A stretch of DNA of 64,000 nucleotides from assembly GCF_016598595.1 (NCBI RefSeq), contig NZ_CP066786.1:4147501-4211500 (forward strand), given 5' to 3'. Below, piece by piece: positions 39,300 through 47,609 of this stretch; the first letter of the stretch is position 1, and each line of letters begins with the position of its first letter. The position numbers and the translations under genes were made by a program. The notes beneath the pieces are model-generated. The model saw only the letters and a program-made list of their open reading frames with translations. It had not been told where the DNA came from and searched no databases. This DNA comes from Martelella lutilitoris (GTDB taxonomy: Bacteria > Pseudomonadota > Alphaproteobacteria > Rhizobiales > Rhizobiaceae).

Positions 39300-40365
39300 A
39301 GCTGATCACCACCTTTTCCGAGAGCGGCAGGCACTGGCAGGAGAGCACGTAACCGGCCCGCACCTCGTAATCCTCCAGCGCGTGGTTGCTGATCATCTCG
39401 ACTTCGCCCTCGACCACCTTCGCCCGGCAGGTGGAGCAGATGCCGCCCTTGCAGGAATAGGGCGCGTCGATATCGTGGGCGAGCGCGGCATCGAGCACCG
39501 CCGTGCCGTCGCGCTGCATGGTGAAGGAGCGGGTGGTGCCATCGAGCGTAAGCTGGATTTCTACGTTCTCGCCGGCGGTCGCGGCCGCCTTCGAGATCAC
39601 TTTCTGCTTCGCGCGGCCCGGCTGGGAGGAGGCGAACAGCTCGAACTTGATCTGCTCGTCCTTCATGCCGTGCTTTTTCAGCGATGCGGCAATCGTCAGC
39701 ATCATCGGCTCCGGCCCGCAGATAAAGGCGGTATCGACGGCGGGAAGGTCGATCCAGAGATTGAAGAAGGCTTCAAGCTTCTCCTCGTCGATGCGGCCGG
39801 TGAAGAGATCGATTTCCTGGCTGTCGCTTTCCAGCACATGAATGACGGAGAGGCGACCCAGATAGGTGTTCTTCAGGTCTCCCAGCTCCTCGCGGAACAT
39901 GATCGACTTGATCTGGCGGTTGGCATAGACCAGCGTGAAGCGCGACCGGGGCTCGCGCGCCAGCACCGTCTTGACGATCGACAGCAGCGGCGTGATGCCG
40001 GACCCGCCGGCAAAGCCGAGATAGTCCTTGCTGACATCGGCATCGAGCGCGGTGAAGAACTTGCCCATCGGCGGCATCGCCTCGATGACGTCGCCGGGCT
40101 TCAGTTCCTCATTGGCGAAGGTGGAAAAGGCGCCGCCTTCCACGCGCTTGACGCCGACCTTGAGGCAGCCCTCGTCGAGACCCGCGCAGATCGAATAGGA
40201 CCGGCGCACCTCCTCGCCATCGAACTGGCGACGGAAAGTCAGATACTGACCCTGGGTAAAGCCGAAGGCGCCCGCATCCTCGTCGCGGGGCTTCAGCGTG
40301 AGCACCACCGCATCGGCCGTTTCGCGGCGAATGTCAGTCACTTCCAGCGGATGAAACCGTGCCAT
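39289..40365 (-). CDS. paaE: phenylacetyl-CoA 1,2-epoxidase reductase subunit
   Basis: A 358-residue flavoprotein that passes NADPH electrons to the PaaA diiron site. The N-terminal FAD and NADPH domains (RRSYSICAG ... GGSGITPLLSI ... CGPEPMMLTIA) are followed by a C-terminal plant-type 2Fe-2S ferredoxin with CKGGICSTC and the distal Cys in VLSCQC. Start at ATG 40365; the frame extends further upstream but overlaps paaD. Confidence 0.95.
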   Translation of the reverse strand: MARFHPLEVTDIRRETADAVVLTLKPRDEDAGAFGFTQGQYLTFRRQFDGEEVRRSYSICAGLDEGCLKVGVKRVEGGAFSTFANEELKPGDVIEAMPPMGKFFTALDADVSKDYLGFAGGSGITPLLSIVKTVLAREPRSRFTLVYANRQIKSIMFREELGDLKNTYLGRLSVIHVLESDSQEIDLFTGRIDEEKLEAFFNLWIDLPAVDTAFICGPEPMMLTIAASLKKHGMKDEQIKFELFASSQPGRAKQKVISKAAATAGENVEIQLTLDGTTRSFTMQRDGTAVLDAALAHDIDAPYSCKGGICSTCRAKVVEGEVEMISNHALEDYEVRAGYVLSCQCLPLSEKVVISYDE

Positions 40366-40379
40366 CTGATCACTCCTCC

Positions 40380-40913
40380 TCAGATACACTTGAAATAATC
40401 GAACGGCTCCAGACAGTCCTTGCAGCGGTATGACGCCTTGCAGGGGGTCGAGCCGAACTGGGAAACGCGCTCCGTATTGCCCGAGCCGCAGCGCGGACAG
40501 GCAATGACGAGATTTGAGCGGCCGGAAAGCCGGGCCGCGCGGGCCACAAGCCGTCCATCGGCCGCCGTGCCGTCGATTGGCGGGGCAATGCCGTAGTCTT
40601 TCAGCTTTTCCCGCGCTTCCTCAGACAGAAGATCCGTCGTCCAGGGCGGGGAAAGCTGTTGCTCGATCCGGAAATCCTCGACGCCCTTCTCCAGGAGCTT
40701 GGCCTCGATTTCCAGATTGATCAGCGACACGGCCGGGCAGCCGGAATAGGTGGGCGTCACGGTGACAACCAATGTGCCGCCGTCATGGCCGACCTTGCGC
40801 ACGATGCCGAGCTCGGTGATCGAGATCACCGGGATTTCGGGATCGGGCACTTGCGCAAGCCAGGCCATCACCTCTTCCGGCGAGGGCAGGACGGCGGTTG
40901 CAGCGCTCACCAT
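40380..40913 (-). CDS. paaD: phenylacetate-CoA oxygenase assembly protein PaaD
   Basis: A 177-residue protein. The N-terminal DUF59/MIP18 domain (VPDPEIPVISITELGIVRKV ... PTYSGCPAVSLI) is followed by a C-terminal zinc or Fe-S ribbon with CPRCGS, CKASYRCKDC and a last Cys near the end. PaaD is thought to help iron-cluster assembly for the epoxidase complex. The ATG lies in the paaC stop region (overlap of 7 nt). Confidence 0.94.
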   Translation of the reverse strand: MVSAATAVLPSPEEVMAWLAQVPDPEIPVISITELGIVRKVGHDGGTLVVTVTPTYSGCPAVSLINLEIEAKLLEKGVEDFRIEQQLSPPWTTDLLSEEAREKLKDYGIAPPIDGTAADGRLVARAARLSGRSNLVIACPRCGSGNTERVSQFGSTPCKASYRCKDCLEPFDYFKCI

Positions 40914-41743
40914 TCCGCTCCCGGATAGGCGCGCTGCAGGAATTGCAGCTCGGCCAGGATGAAACCCAGATGCTCCGTATGCCGCCCGCTCTTGCCGCCG
41001 GTATGGGCATAGCCCTCTTCCGGCTTCTTCAGCGTCGCTTCCGAGAACACCGAAGCCAGCGTCCGGTCCCATTCGGCCTTCAGCGCAGCGGGCGCGGGGG
41101 CGATGCCGGCATCGGCGATCTTCCGGTCGATATCGTCGGTGATGAACATCTCGCCGGTATAGGGCCAGAGATAGTCGAGCGCGTCCTGCATGCGCCGGTG
41201 GCTTTCCTCGGTCCCGTCGCCAAGCCGGATCACCAGATCGGCGGACCGCTCGAAATGATAGGCCGCTTCCTTGACCGCCTTTGCCGCGATTTCGGCAACG
41301 CGCGGGCTTTTTGAGTCCACAAGCTGCTTCAGCAGCGCGAAATGCCAGGCATCGAACAGGAACTGGCGCATCACGGTGACGCCCATGTCGCCCTTCGGCA
41401 GTTCGGTGATCAGCAGATTGCGGAACTTCGCGGCGTCGCGCAGATAGGCGAGATTGTCGGCGCTGCGGCCCTCGCCTTCCACCTCGCCGGCCAGTCCGAG
41501 CCACATCTGCGTGTGGCCGATGAGATCGAGCGCGGTATTGGCAAAGGCGATATCTTCCTCCAGCACCGGCGCATGGCCGCACCATTCGGAAACGCGGTGG
41601 CCAAGCACCAGCGTCGAATCGCCGAGGCGACAGAGCCATTCGAAGAAGGCGGCGCGCAGGGCCTCGTCGCCGACAAAGGGGTCGGGCGTCGTCGACATCG
41701 CCATCGGCGTGACATTGCCCGTATGTTCGACGGTCGCGGTCAT
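40907..41743 (-). CDS. paaC: phenylacetyl-CoA 1,2-epoxidase structural subunit PaaC
   Basis: A 278-residue ferritin-like subunit that lacks catalytic iron but holds the PaaA subunit in the multicomponent epoxidase. Signature blocks LCRLGDSTLVLGHRVSEWCG, ALDLIGHTQMWLGLAGE and HFERSADLVIRLGDGTEES are typical. Starts in the ATGA overlap with paaB. Confidence 0.94.
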   Translation of the reverse strand: MTATVEHTGNVTPMAMSTTPDPFVGDEALRAAFFEWLCRLGDSTLVLGHRVSEWCGHAPVLEEDIAFANTALDLIGHTQMWLGLAGEVEGEGRSADNLAYLRDAAKFRNLLITELPKGDMGVTVMRQFLFDAWHFALLKQLVDSKSPRVAEIAAKAVKEAAYHFERSADLVIRLGDGTEESHRRMQDALDYLWPYTGEMFITDDIDRKIADAGIAPAPAALKAEWDRTLASVFSEATLKKPEEGYAHTGGKSGRHTEHLGFILAELQFLQRAYPGAEW

Positions 41744-42027
41744 CACATATGCCCCACTTCTTCCGGGATGTCGAAGAAGGTCGGATGACGATAGGCCTTG
41801 CTTTCGGCCGGATCGAAGAGCGGACCCTTTTCCGACGGCGAGGACGCGGTGATGTCGTTCGACTTCACCACCCAGATCGACACGCCTTCCTTGCGGCGGG
41901 TGTAGACGTCGCGGGCGTGGCGGATCGCCATTTCCGCGTCCGGCGCGTGCAGGCTGCCGACATGGCGGTGGTTCAGACCATGCTGACCCCGGATGAAGAC
42001 TTCGTAGAGCGGCCATTCCTTGGACAT
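41743..42027 (-). CDS. paaB: phenylacetyl-CoA 1,2-epoxidase subunit PaaB
   Basis: A 94-residue small subunit that bridges epoxidase heterodimers. The family opening MSKEWPLYEVFIRGQHGLNH and the block YTRRKEGVSIWVVKS are nearly canonical. Ribosome-binding site GGGAGG upstream. Lies 29 nt after paaA and overlaps paaC. Confidence 0.95.
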   Translation of the reverse strand: MSKEWPLYEVFIRGQHGLNHRHVGSLHAPDAEMAIRHARDVYTRRKEGVSIWVVKSNDITASSPSEKGPLFDPAESKAYRHPTFFDIPEEVGHM

Positions 42028-42056
42028 GTTTTCCTCCCTTGAGAAACGCTGTGCGC

Positions 42057-43055
42057 TTATTCTGCGGCTGCGACCGGCGCCTTGGCGCGCCGCGCTTCCT
42101 TTTCGCCGTGGGCGGCAAGCCCGTCGCGGAACCATTCGCCCTCGTCCCAGGCCTTGCGGCGGGCTTCGATGCGTTCGCGGTTGCACGGGCCATTGCCCTT
42201 GATCACCTCGAAGAATTCCGACCAATCCGGCTCGGAGAAGTCGTAGCCGCCCTTCTCCTCGTTCCAGGCAAGGTTCTCGTCCGGGATCGAAAGGCCCAGA
42301 TATTTGGCCTGCGGCACCGTCTGGTCGACGAATTTCTGGCGCAACTCGTCATTGGTGTTGATCTTGATCTTCCACGCCATCGACTGGGCGGAATGCACCG
42401 AATCCTTGTCGGACGGGCCGAACATCATCAGCGACGGGTACCAGAAACGGTTCAGCGCATCCTGCGCCATCTCTTTCTGCTCCGGCGTGCCGAAGGCCAT
42501 CTTCATCATGATCGAATAGCCCTGGCGCTGGTGGAAGCTCTCTTCCTTGCAGATGCGGATCATCGCCCGCGAATAGGGCCCGAAGGAGGTGCGCTGCAGC
42601 GGCACCTGGTTCATGATCGCAGCCCCATCGACCAGCCAGCCGACCGCGCCCATATCGGCCCAGTTGAGCGTCGGGTAGTTGAAGATCGAGGAATATTTCA
42701 TGCGCCCGTCATGGAGCTTTTCCATCAGGTCGTCGCGCGAGACGCCGAGCGTTTCGGCGGCCGAATAGAGGTAGAGCCCGTGGCCGGCCTCGTCCTGCAC
42801 TTTTGCCAGCAGGATCGCCTTGCGCTCCAGCGAGGGCGCGCGGGTGATCCAGTTGCCCTCGGGAAGCTGGCCGACGATTTCCGAATGGGCGTGTTGACCG
42901 ATCTGGCGCACCAGCGTCTTGCGGTAGCCTTCCGGCATCCAGTCCTTCGGCTCGATCTTCTCGCCGCGGTCGATGCGGTCCTGGAAGGACTGTTCCTCCG
43001 GCGACATCTCTTCGCGGGATTTCATGCCTTCCGATTTTACCATCTGTGCATACAT
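42057..43055 (-). CDS. paaA: phenylacetyl-CoA 1,2-epoxidase catalytic subunit PaaA
   Basis: A 332-residue diiron monooxygenase subunit forming ring-1,2-epoxyphenylacetyl-CoA. The diiron ExxH pair is visible in [17 protein letters not shown] and in [16 protein letters not shown]; the CoA-binding region [20 protein letters not shown] is present. Slightly longer than E. coli PaaA by a C-terminal tail rich in Ala and Lys. Start at ATG 43055, 20 nt after the thiolase gene. Confidence 0.96.
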   Translation of the reverse strand: MYAQMVKSEGMKSREEMSPEEQSFQDRIDRGEKIEPKDWMPEGYRKTLVRQIGQHAHSEIVGQLPEGNWITRAPSLERKAILLAKVQDEAGHGLYLYSAAETLGVSRDDLMEKLHDGRMKYSSIFNYPTLNWADMGAVGWLVDGAAIMNQVPLQRTSFGPYSRAMIRICKEESFHQRQGYSIMMKMAFGTPEQKEMAQDALNRFWYPSLMMFGPSDKDSVHSAQSMAWKIKINTNDELRQKFVDQTVPQAKYLGLSIPDENLAWNEEKGGYDFSEPDWSEFFEVIKGNGPCNRERIEARRKAWDEGEWFRDGLAAHGEKEARRAKAPVAAAE

Positions 43056-43075
43056 GGCTCTCAAGGCCTCCTTGG

Positions 43076-44281
43076 TCAGATCCGTTCGATAATCATGGCG
43101 ATGCCCTGGCCGACGCCGATGCACATGGTGCAAAGGGCGTAGCGCCCGCCGGTGCGGTGAAGCTGGTTCGTGGCCGTCAGCACCAGACGGGCGCCGGACA
43201 TGCCGAGGGGATGGCCGATAGCGATTGCGCCGCCATTGGCGTTCACATGGGCCGCGTCATCCGGCAGGCCGAGTTCGCGCAGAACGGCGAGCGACTGCGC
43301 GGCAAAGGCTTCGTTGAGTTCGATCACGTCCATGTCGGAAAGCGAAAGACCGGCAAGCTTCAGCACCTTGCGGGTGGCCGGAACCGGGCCGATGCCCATG
43401 ACGCGCGGGGCAACGCCGGCAGCCGCCATGGCAACGATCCGCGCCTTCGGGGTCAGGCCGTTCGTGCTTGCCGCCTCTTCCGAAGCGATCAGCAGCCCGG
43501 CAGCACCGTCATTGACGCCGGACGCGTTGCCGGCGGTGACGGAAAGCTCCGGCGCGTTAACGCCCTTCAGCTTTGCCAGAACCTCGGCCGTGGTGCCCGG
43601 ACGCGGATGCTCGTCGGTATCGACGACAACCGGGTCGCCCTTGCGCTGGGGAATGGTGACGGGGACGATTTCGTCGGCATAGACGCCGGCATCCTGGGCC
43701 GCCTTCCAGCGCGCCTGGCTCATGGCCGCGAATCGGTCCTGATCCTCGCGCGAAATGTTGTAATCAGCAGCGACATTGTCGGCGGTTTCCGGCATGGAGT
43801 GGGTGCCGAATGCGCTGTGGAACTTCCTGTTCTTGAAGCGCCAGCCGATGGTGGTGTCGTAGATTTCCGCCTTGCGCGAAAAGGCCGTTTCCGCCTTGCC
43901 CATGACGAAGGGGGCGCGGCTCATGCTTTCCACACCGCCGGCAATCATCAGGGCGCCATCGCCGGCGCGGATCGTGCGCGCGGCAAGGCCGATCGCATCC
44001 ATGCCGGAACCGCAGAGCCGGTTGACCGTGGTGCCCGGCACGCCTTCCGGCAGGCCGGAGAGCAGCACCGCCATGCGCGCCACATTGCGATTGTCCTCGC
44101 CCGCCTGATTGGCGCAACCAAGAATGACGTCATCGACGCTTTCCCAGTCGACCTTGCCGTTTCTCTCCTGCAATGCGGAAAGCGGAACGGCCGCCAGATC
44201 ATCGGCGCGCACGGCAGAGAGCGCGCCGCCATAGCGGCCCACAGGCGTGCGGATTCCATCGCAGATAAAGGCTTGCGCCAT
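43076..44281 (-). CDS. paaJ: 3-oxoadipyl-CoA/3-oxo-5,6-dehydrosuberyl-CoA thiolase
   Basis: A 401-residue thiolase, first gene of the leftward paa operon. Active-site Cys90 is in [22 protein letters not shown] and CIGVGQG supply the His and second Cys. PaaJ/PcaF enzymes act in both phenylacetate and beta-ketoadipate catabolism; position before paaA favours the paaJ role, although pcaF would be an equally valid name. Start at ATG 44281 with AGGAGGAG upstream. Confidence 0.92.
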   Translation of the reverse strand: MAQAFICDGIRTPVGRYGGALSAVRADDLAAVPLSALQERNGKVDWESVDDVILGCANQAGEDNRNVARMAVLLSGLPEGVPGTTVNRLCGSGMDAIGLAARTIRAGDGALMIAGGVESMSRAPFVMGKAETAFSRKAEIYDTTIGWRFKNRKFHSAFGTHSMPETADNVAADYNISREDQDRFAAMSQARWKAAQDAGVYADEIVPVTIPQRKGDPVVVDTDEHPRPGTTAEVLAKLKGVNAPELSVTAGNASGVNDGAAGLLIASEEAASTNGLTPKARIVAMAAAGVAPRVMGIGPVPATRKVLKLAGLSLSDMDVIELNEAFAAQSLAVLRELGLPDDAAHVNANGGAIAIGHPLGMSGARLVLTATNQLHRTGGRYALCTMCIGVGQGIAMIIERI

Positions 44282-44387
44282 GAAATGCTCCTCCTTCGGC
44301 GGCAGTCGCCGCATCAAAACCCTTGCCCGCATGACGGCTGCTCGAGCCGCCTTCGCCGGGCGTCCGGCCGGGAACCCTCAATTCGCC

Positions 44388-44399
44388 GACCGATCGGTC
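44388..44399. promoter_or_regulatory. palindromic operator-like site at the paa promoter
   Basis: GACCGATCGGTC is a perfect 12-bp palindrome that falls at the predicted transcription start of the leftward paa operon. Its shape is common among TetR-type repressors of acyl-CoA catabolism; the binding protein is not identified in this window. Confidence 0.6.
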
Positions 44400-44402
44400 A
44401 CT

Positions 44403-44431
44403 TATATAGCGCATAAAACATCACGCAAAAA
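44403..44431 (-). promoter_or_regulatory. putative promoter of the paa operon
   Basis: On the minus strand a -10 TATATA (44408-44403) lies 17 nt after a weak -35 TTTTTG (44431-44426). The predicted start near 44395 falls inside the GACCGATCGGTC palindrome, and one arm of the long inverted repeat fills the spacer. The weak -35 suggests an activated or tightly regulated promoter. Confidence 0.45.
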
Positions 44432-44465
44432 GAGATTTGTTCTATTTTATGTGATGTTTTATGCG
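44410..44465. repeat. 15-bp perfect inverted repeat between paa and ABC operons
   Basis: CGCATAAAACATCAC (44410-44424) and GTGATGTTTTATGCG (44451-44465) are exact reverse complements with 26 nt between them, giving a 41-bp (four-turn) repeat between arms. It is probably a regulator-binding pair on the paa promoter; PaaX, encoded 14 kb away, is one candidate. Confidence 0.8.
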
Positions 44466-44636
44466 GCAAGCGAAATAACAGATTGATTTATCTGCACTTA
44501 ATTTCGAGATTTTCTTAGCCGCCGGGCATCCTCGCCGTCGGTTTCGAAAAACCGGACGTCTCCCGCCCAAGAGCCTGAACCATCGAGGTTTCGATGCGCG
44601 CCCTGCGACCAAATAGCGCCTGGGTTGCATTAAAAC

Positions 44637-44664
44637 TTGACTATAAAAATCACCTTAATATAAA
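44637..44664 (+). promoter_or_regulatory. promoter of the FecCD-type ABC operon with IRO-box-like motif
   Basis: TTGACT (44637-44642) and TATAAA (44659-44664) are spaced by 16 nt. TGA-N9-TCA (44638-44652), the core of the RirA iron-responsive box of rhizobia, overlaps the -35. The motif has little information content, so iron control is a hypothesis supported mainly by its position. Confidence 0.6.
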
Positions 44665-44698
44665 AGTTCCTACCTGCCATATGTCAAAGGAGCTTCCC

Positions 44699-45781
44699 AT
44701 GAAGACCGTCTTGCCGCTCGGCATCGCTTCCCTCATCCTGGCCAGCGCAAGCATCGCCCATGCCGACCCGATCGAAATCACCGACCAGGCCGGCCGCGCA
44801 GTGGTTCTGGAGGAGCCCGCCGAGCGCGTCGCCTCGATCCCGATGCCGATGGCCTCGACGCTGATCGCGATCGACGGCGGCGTCGAAAAGCAGGTCGGCA
44901 TGAACCCGGTTGCCAAACAGGCCGTGCTCGACGGCATTCTCGGCAAGATCTATCCCGAGGCAAAAGATATTCCCTCCGACATCACCGCGCCGAACTTCAT
45001 CCCCAATGTCGAGGAACTGGCAGCGACCAATCCAGATCTCGTCATCCAGTGGGCCGATCGCGGCAATGACCTGGTCGACCCGATCACCAATGCCGGGCTG
45101 ACGACCATGCTGATCTCCTACGGCACGGAAGAAAAGGCGCGCGAATACATGACCATGTCGGCCGTTGCCATGGGCCGCGACGACCGCATCGGCCCGCTGA
45201 TCGAATGGCGCGAAGAGGTTGCCAGCGACATCGCCGACAAGGCCGCCGCCATTGACGAGGCCGACAAGCCGAAAGTGCTCTACCTGCTGCGCGCCCAGGA
45301 AACGCTGAAGGCGTCTGGCGCGAAGAACAATTACAACACCTGGTATATCGAGCTTACCGGCGGCAAGAGCGCCTCGGCTGACCTCGAGGCCAATGGCGTG
45401 ACCATCAACCCGGAACAGATCGCCGCCTGGAACCCGGATGTGATCCTGCTCAACAATTTCGAGAGCGAGATTTCGCCCGAGCGCATCTATGAGGACCCGA
45501 TCCTGTCGCTCACCAATGCGGCGCAGAACCACAAGGTCTACCGCATGCCGCTCGGCGGCTACCGCTGGGATCCGCCGAACACGGAAAGCCCGCTGACCTG
45601 GATGTGGCTCGCAGAACTCCTGCATCCGGATGTCTTCGACTATGATCTCCGCGCCGAGATGAAGGACGCCTATGCGAAGATCTACGATTACGATCTGACC
45701 GAAGACGACATTGACGGCATTCTCTGGACCGACCTCAATGAGGGCGCTGCCAATTACGATCAGTTCAAGGCCCAGTCATGA
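44699..45781 (+). CDS. FecB/TroA-fold ABC transporter substrate-binding protein
   Basis: A 360-residue periplasmic binding protein of the iron-siderophore/heme/cobalamin class. Signal peptide MKTVLPLGIASLILASASIAHA. The N-lobe begins IEITDQAGRAVVLEEPAERV, and the linker helix leads to a C-lobe ending with WMWLAELLHPDVFDYDLRAE. Start at ATG 44699 with AAAGGAG. The stop overlaps the permease start. Ligand unknown; heme, siderophore, molybdate or nickel chelates are all possible for this fold. Confidence 0.9.
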   Translation: MKTVLPLGIASLILASASIAHADPIEITDQAGRAVVLEEPAERVASIPMPMASTLIAIDGGVEKQVGMNPVAKQAVLDGILGKIYPEAKDIPSDITAPNFIPNVEELAATNPDLVIQWADRGNDLVDPITNAGLTTMLISYGTEEKAREYMTMSAVAMGRDDRIGPLIEWREEVASDIADKAAAIDEADKPKVLYLLRAQETLKASGAKNNYNTWYIELTGGKSASADLEANGVTINPEQIAAWNPDVILLNNFESEISPERIYEDPILSLTNAAQNHKVYRMPLGGYRWDPPNTESPLTWMWLAELLHPDVFDYDLRAEMKDAYAKIYDYDLTEDDIDGILWTDLNEGAANYDQFKAQS

Positions 45782-46833
45782 GCGATGTGACAGCCGGTGC
45801 CCGCCTTCACGGCGGGTCCGGCGCCTTGCGGGCCGGCGTCTTCGTCGGCCTTTTTGCAGCACTTTTCGCGGCCCTGATCTTTGCCATCGGCGCCGGGCGG
45901 TTTTCAGTCTCGCCCGGCCGGATCGCCGAGATCATCCTTGCCTGGATCGCCGCACCTTCCGCGCCGCTTGAGACTATCGACGAGCGGATCGTGCTGCTGG
46001 TGCGCATGCCGCGCGTTCTGATCGCCGCCGTTTCCGGTGCGGCGTTGGCTGTCGGCGGGGCCGCACTTCAGGGCGTCTTCCGCAATCCGCTGGTGTCGCA
46101 ACAGGTGCTCGGCATCAGCCAGGGCGCGGCCTTTGGCGGCGCGCTTGCCATTCTGCTCGGCTATGCCGGGGTCACGCTTTTAGGTCTGGCCTTCATCTTC
46201 GGCCTTGCCGCCCTGGTCATCGTCGGCCTTCTGGCGCGCATCAACGGGCGCACCGAGATCGTCACCGTCATTCTCTCCGGCATGGTGGTCGGCGCGCTGT
46301 TTTCAGCGCTCGTCTCGGTGGTGCAGTTCGTGGCCGACCCCAACACCTCGCTGCCGGCGATCGTCTACTGGCTGATGGGCTCGTTTTCGACCGCCACATG
46401 GGCGCGGTTCTGGCTCGGGCTGCCGGGCCTTGCCGTCGGCATCGTCGCCATCTGGCTCTTCCGCTACCGGCTCAATCTTCTGGCGCTCGAGGATACCGAG
46501 GCGCGTTCGCTCGGCGTCAATCCGGACCGCGAACGCTGGTTCATCTTCGTCGCCACGGCGCTGATGACGGCGACTTCGGTGGCAATCGCCGGCATTATCG
46601 GCTGGATCGGCCTCGTCATTCCCCATGCCGCGCGCATTCTGGTGGGCGAGGATCACCGCGTGCTGATCCCGGCCTCGGCCATTCTGGGGGCCGCCTATCT
46701 CACCTTTGTCGATACGCTGGCGCGCACGCTGACCTCCGCGGAAATCCCGCTCGGCGTGCTGACGGCGCTGATCGGCGCGCCGGTCTTCGGCCTGCTTCTG
46801 CGCCGGCATTTCTCGAAAGCGAACCAGCCATGA
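45778..46833 (+). CDS. FecCD family ABC transporter permease
   Basis: A 351-residue BtuC/FecCD-type permease with about ten transmembrane segments. Typical blocks are RMPRVLIAAVSGAALAVGGA, QGVFRNPLVSQQVLGISQGA and GWIGLVIPHAARILVGEDH, and the C-terminal EIPLGVLTALIGAPVFGLLL. Overlaps the genes on both sides (ATGA), so the five genes form one operon. Confidence 0.94.
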   Translation: MSDVTAGARLHGGSGALRAGVFVGLFAALFAALIFAIGAGRFSVSPGRIAEIILAWIAAPSAPLETIDERIVLLVRMPRVLIAAVSGAALAVGGAALQGVFRNPLVSQQVLGISQGAAFGGALAILLGYAGVTLLGLAFIFGLAALVIVGLLARINGRTEIVTVILSGMVVGALFSALVSVVQFVADPNTSLPAIVYWLMGSFSTATWARFWLGLPGLAVGIVAIWLFRYRLNLLALEDTEARSLGVNPDRERWFIFVATALMTATSVAIAGIIGWIGLVIPHAARILVGEDHRVLIPASAILGAAYLTFVDTLARTLTSAEIPLGVLTALIGAPVFGLLLRRHFSKANQP

Positions 46834-47609
46834 TCGGACTTGAAAATGCCAGCGTCGCCTTCGGTCACAACGTCATCTTCCGCGATGTGAGCTTCGAGGT
46901 GCCGGTCGGACGCACCATGGCGATCCTCGGTCCGAACGGTCGGGGCAAGACCACGCTTCTGCGCGCGCTTCTTGGTTTCCAGCCGCTGAAGACGGGTACG
47001 CGCACCGCGCCGAAGATCGCCGGCTATGTACCCCAGCACGGCGCCTCACAGGCGAAACTCTCCGGGCTCGACGTCGTCGTCATGGGCCATGCCGCGCAGA
47101 TCGGGCTCTTCGGCCAGCCGGGGAAAGACGATATCGAAGCGGCTGAAGAGGCGCTGGAAATCGTCGGCGCCACGCATCTGGCAGGCCTACGCTATGACCG
47201 CATGTCGGGCGGACAGCGGCAGATGATCCTGATTGCCCGGGCGCTCGCCACCGGCTCGCCGGCGCTCGCCACCGGCTCGCCGGCGCTGGTCTTCGACGAG
47301 CCGACCTCGGCGCTCGACCTCGGCAACCAGTCGAAGACGCTCGATCTTCTGAACATGCTGCGAGAACGGCGCGACAAGGCGATTCTCTTCACCACGCACG
47401 ACCCGAACCACGCGCTGGCAGCCGCCGACGACGTGCTGATGATGATGCCGGGCGGACACGAGGTGAACGGCACGGTGGAGGAGATGATCGTGCCCGAGGC
47501 GCTGGCGAAGCTTTACGGCGTCGACATGCGCTGGGTGGACCTGACGGGACCGGAAAGCGGCACCCGCAAGGCAGTGATACCGGCTTTTGCCGGAAGGGAA
47601 TTTTCATGA
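46830..47609 (+). CDS. ABC transporter ATP-binding protein with internal 7-residue duplication
   Basis: A 259-residue FecE/BtuD-type ATPase. Walker A GPNGRGKT (34-41), signature MSGGQRQ (125-131) and Walker B LVFDEP (from 153) are intact. The segment ALATGSP occurs twice in tandem (138-151), lengthening the signature helix-to-Walker B connection by 7 residues compared with the normal 26-residue spacing. The C-terminus ends in an unusual tail (MRWVDLTGPESGTRKAVIPA). Whether the duplication reduces activity is unknown. Confidence 0.92.
   Translation: MIGLENASVAFGHNVIFRDVSFEVPVGRTMAILGPNGRGKTTLLRALLGFQPLKTGTRTAPKIAGYVPQHGASQAKLSGLDVVVMGHAAQIGLFGQPGKDDIEAAEEALEIVGATHLAGLRYDRMSGGQRQMILIARALATGSPALATGSPALVFDEPTSALDLGNQSKTLDLLNMLRERRDKAILFTTHDPNHALAAADDVLMMMPGGHEVNGTVEEMIVPEALAKLYGVDMRWVDLTGPESGTRKAVIPAFAGREFS
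47241..47282. repeat. 21-bp exact tandem duplication inside ABC ATPase gene
   Basis: GCGCTCGCCACCGGCTCGCCG plus one base overlap is repeated exactly (47241-47261 and 47262-47282). It preserves frame and duplicates ALATGSP between signature motif and Walker B, likely by recent slippage. Confidence 0.92.

Larger units (their letters stand above)
44282..44698. other. divergent regulatory region paa operon / metal ABC operon
   Basis: No gene is visible in this 417-nt A/T-rich stretch. It holds the paa promoter with two palindromic sites on the left and the ABC-operon promoter on the right; the 44480-44630 part in between shows nothing specific. Confidence 0.6.

Noticed and set aside
44597..44698. 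Cobalamin riboswitch before the FecCD-type operon
   Set aside because: No B12-box-like segment is visible; a sigma-70-like promoter close to the first gene leaves too little leader.
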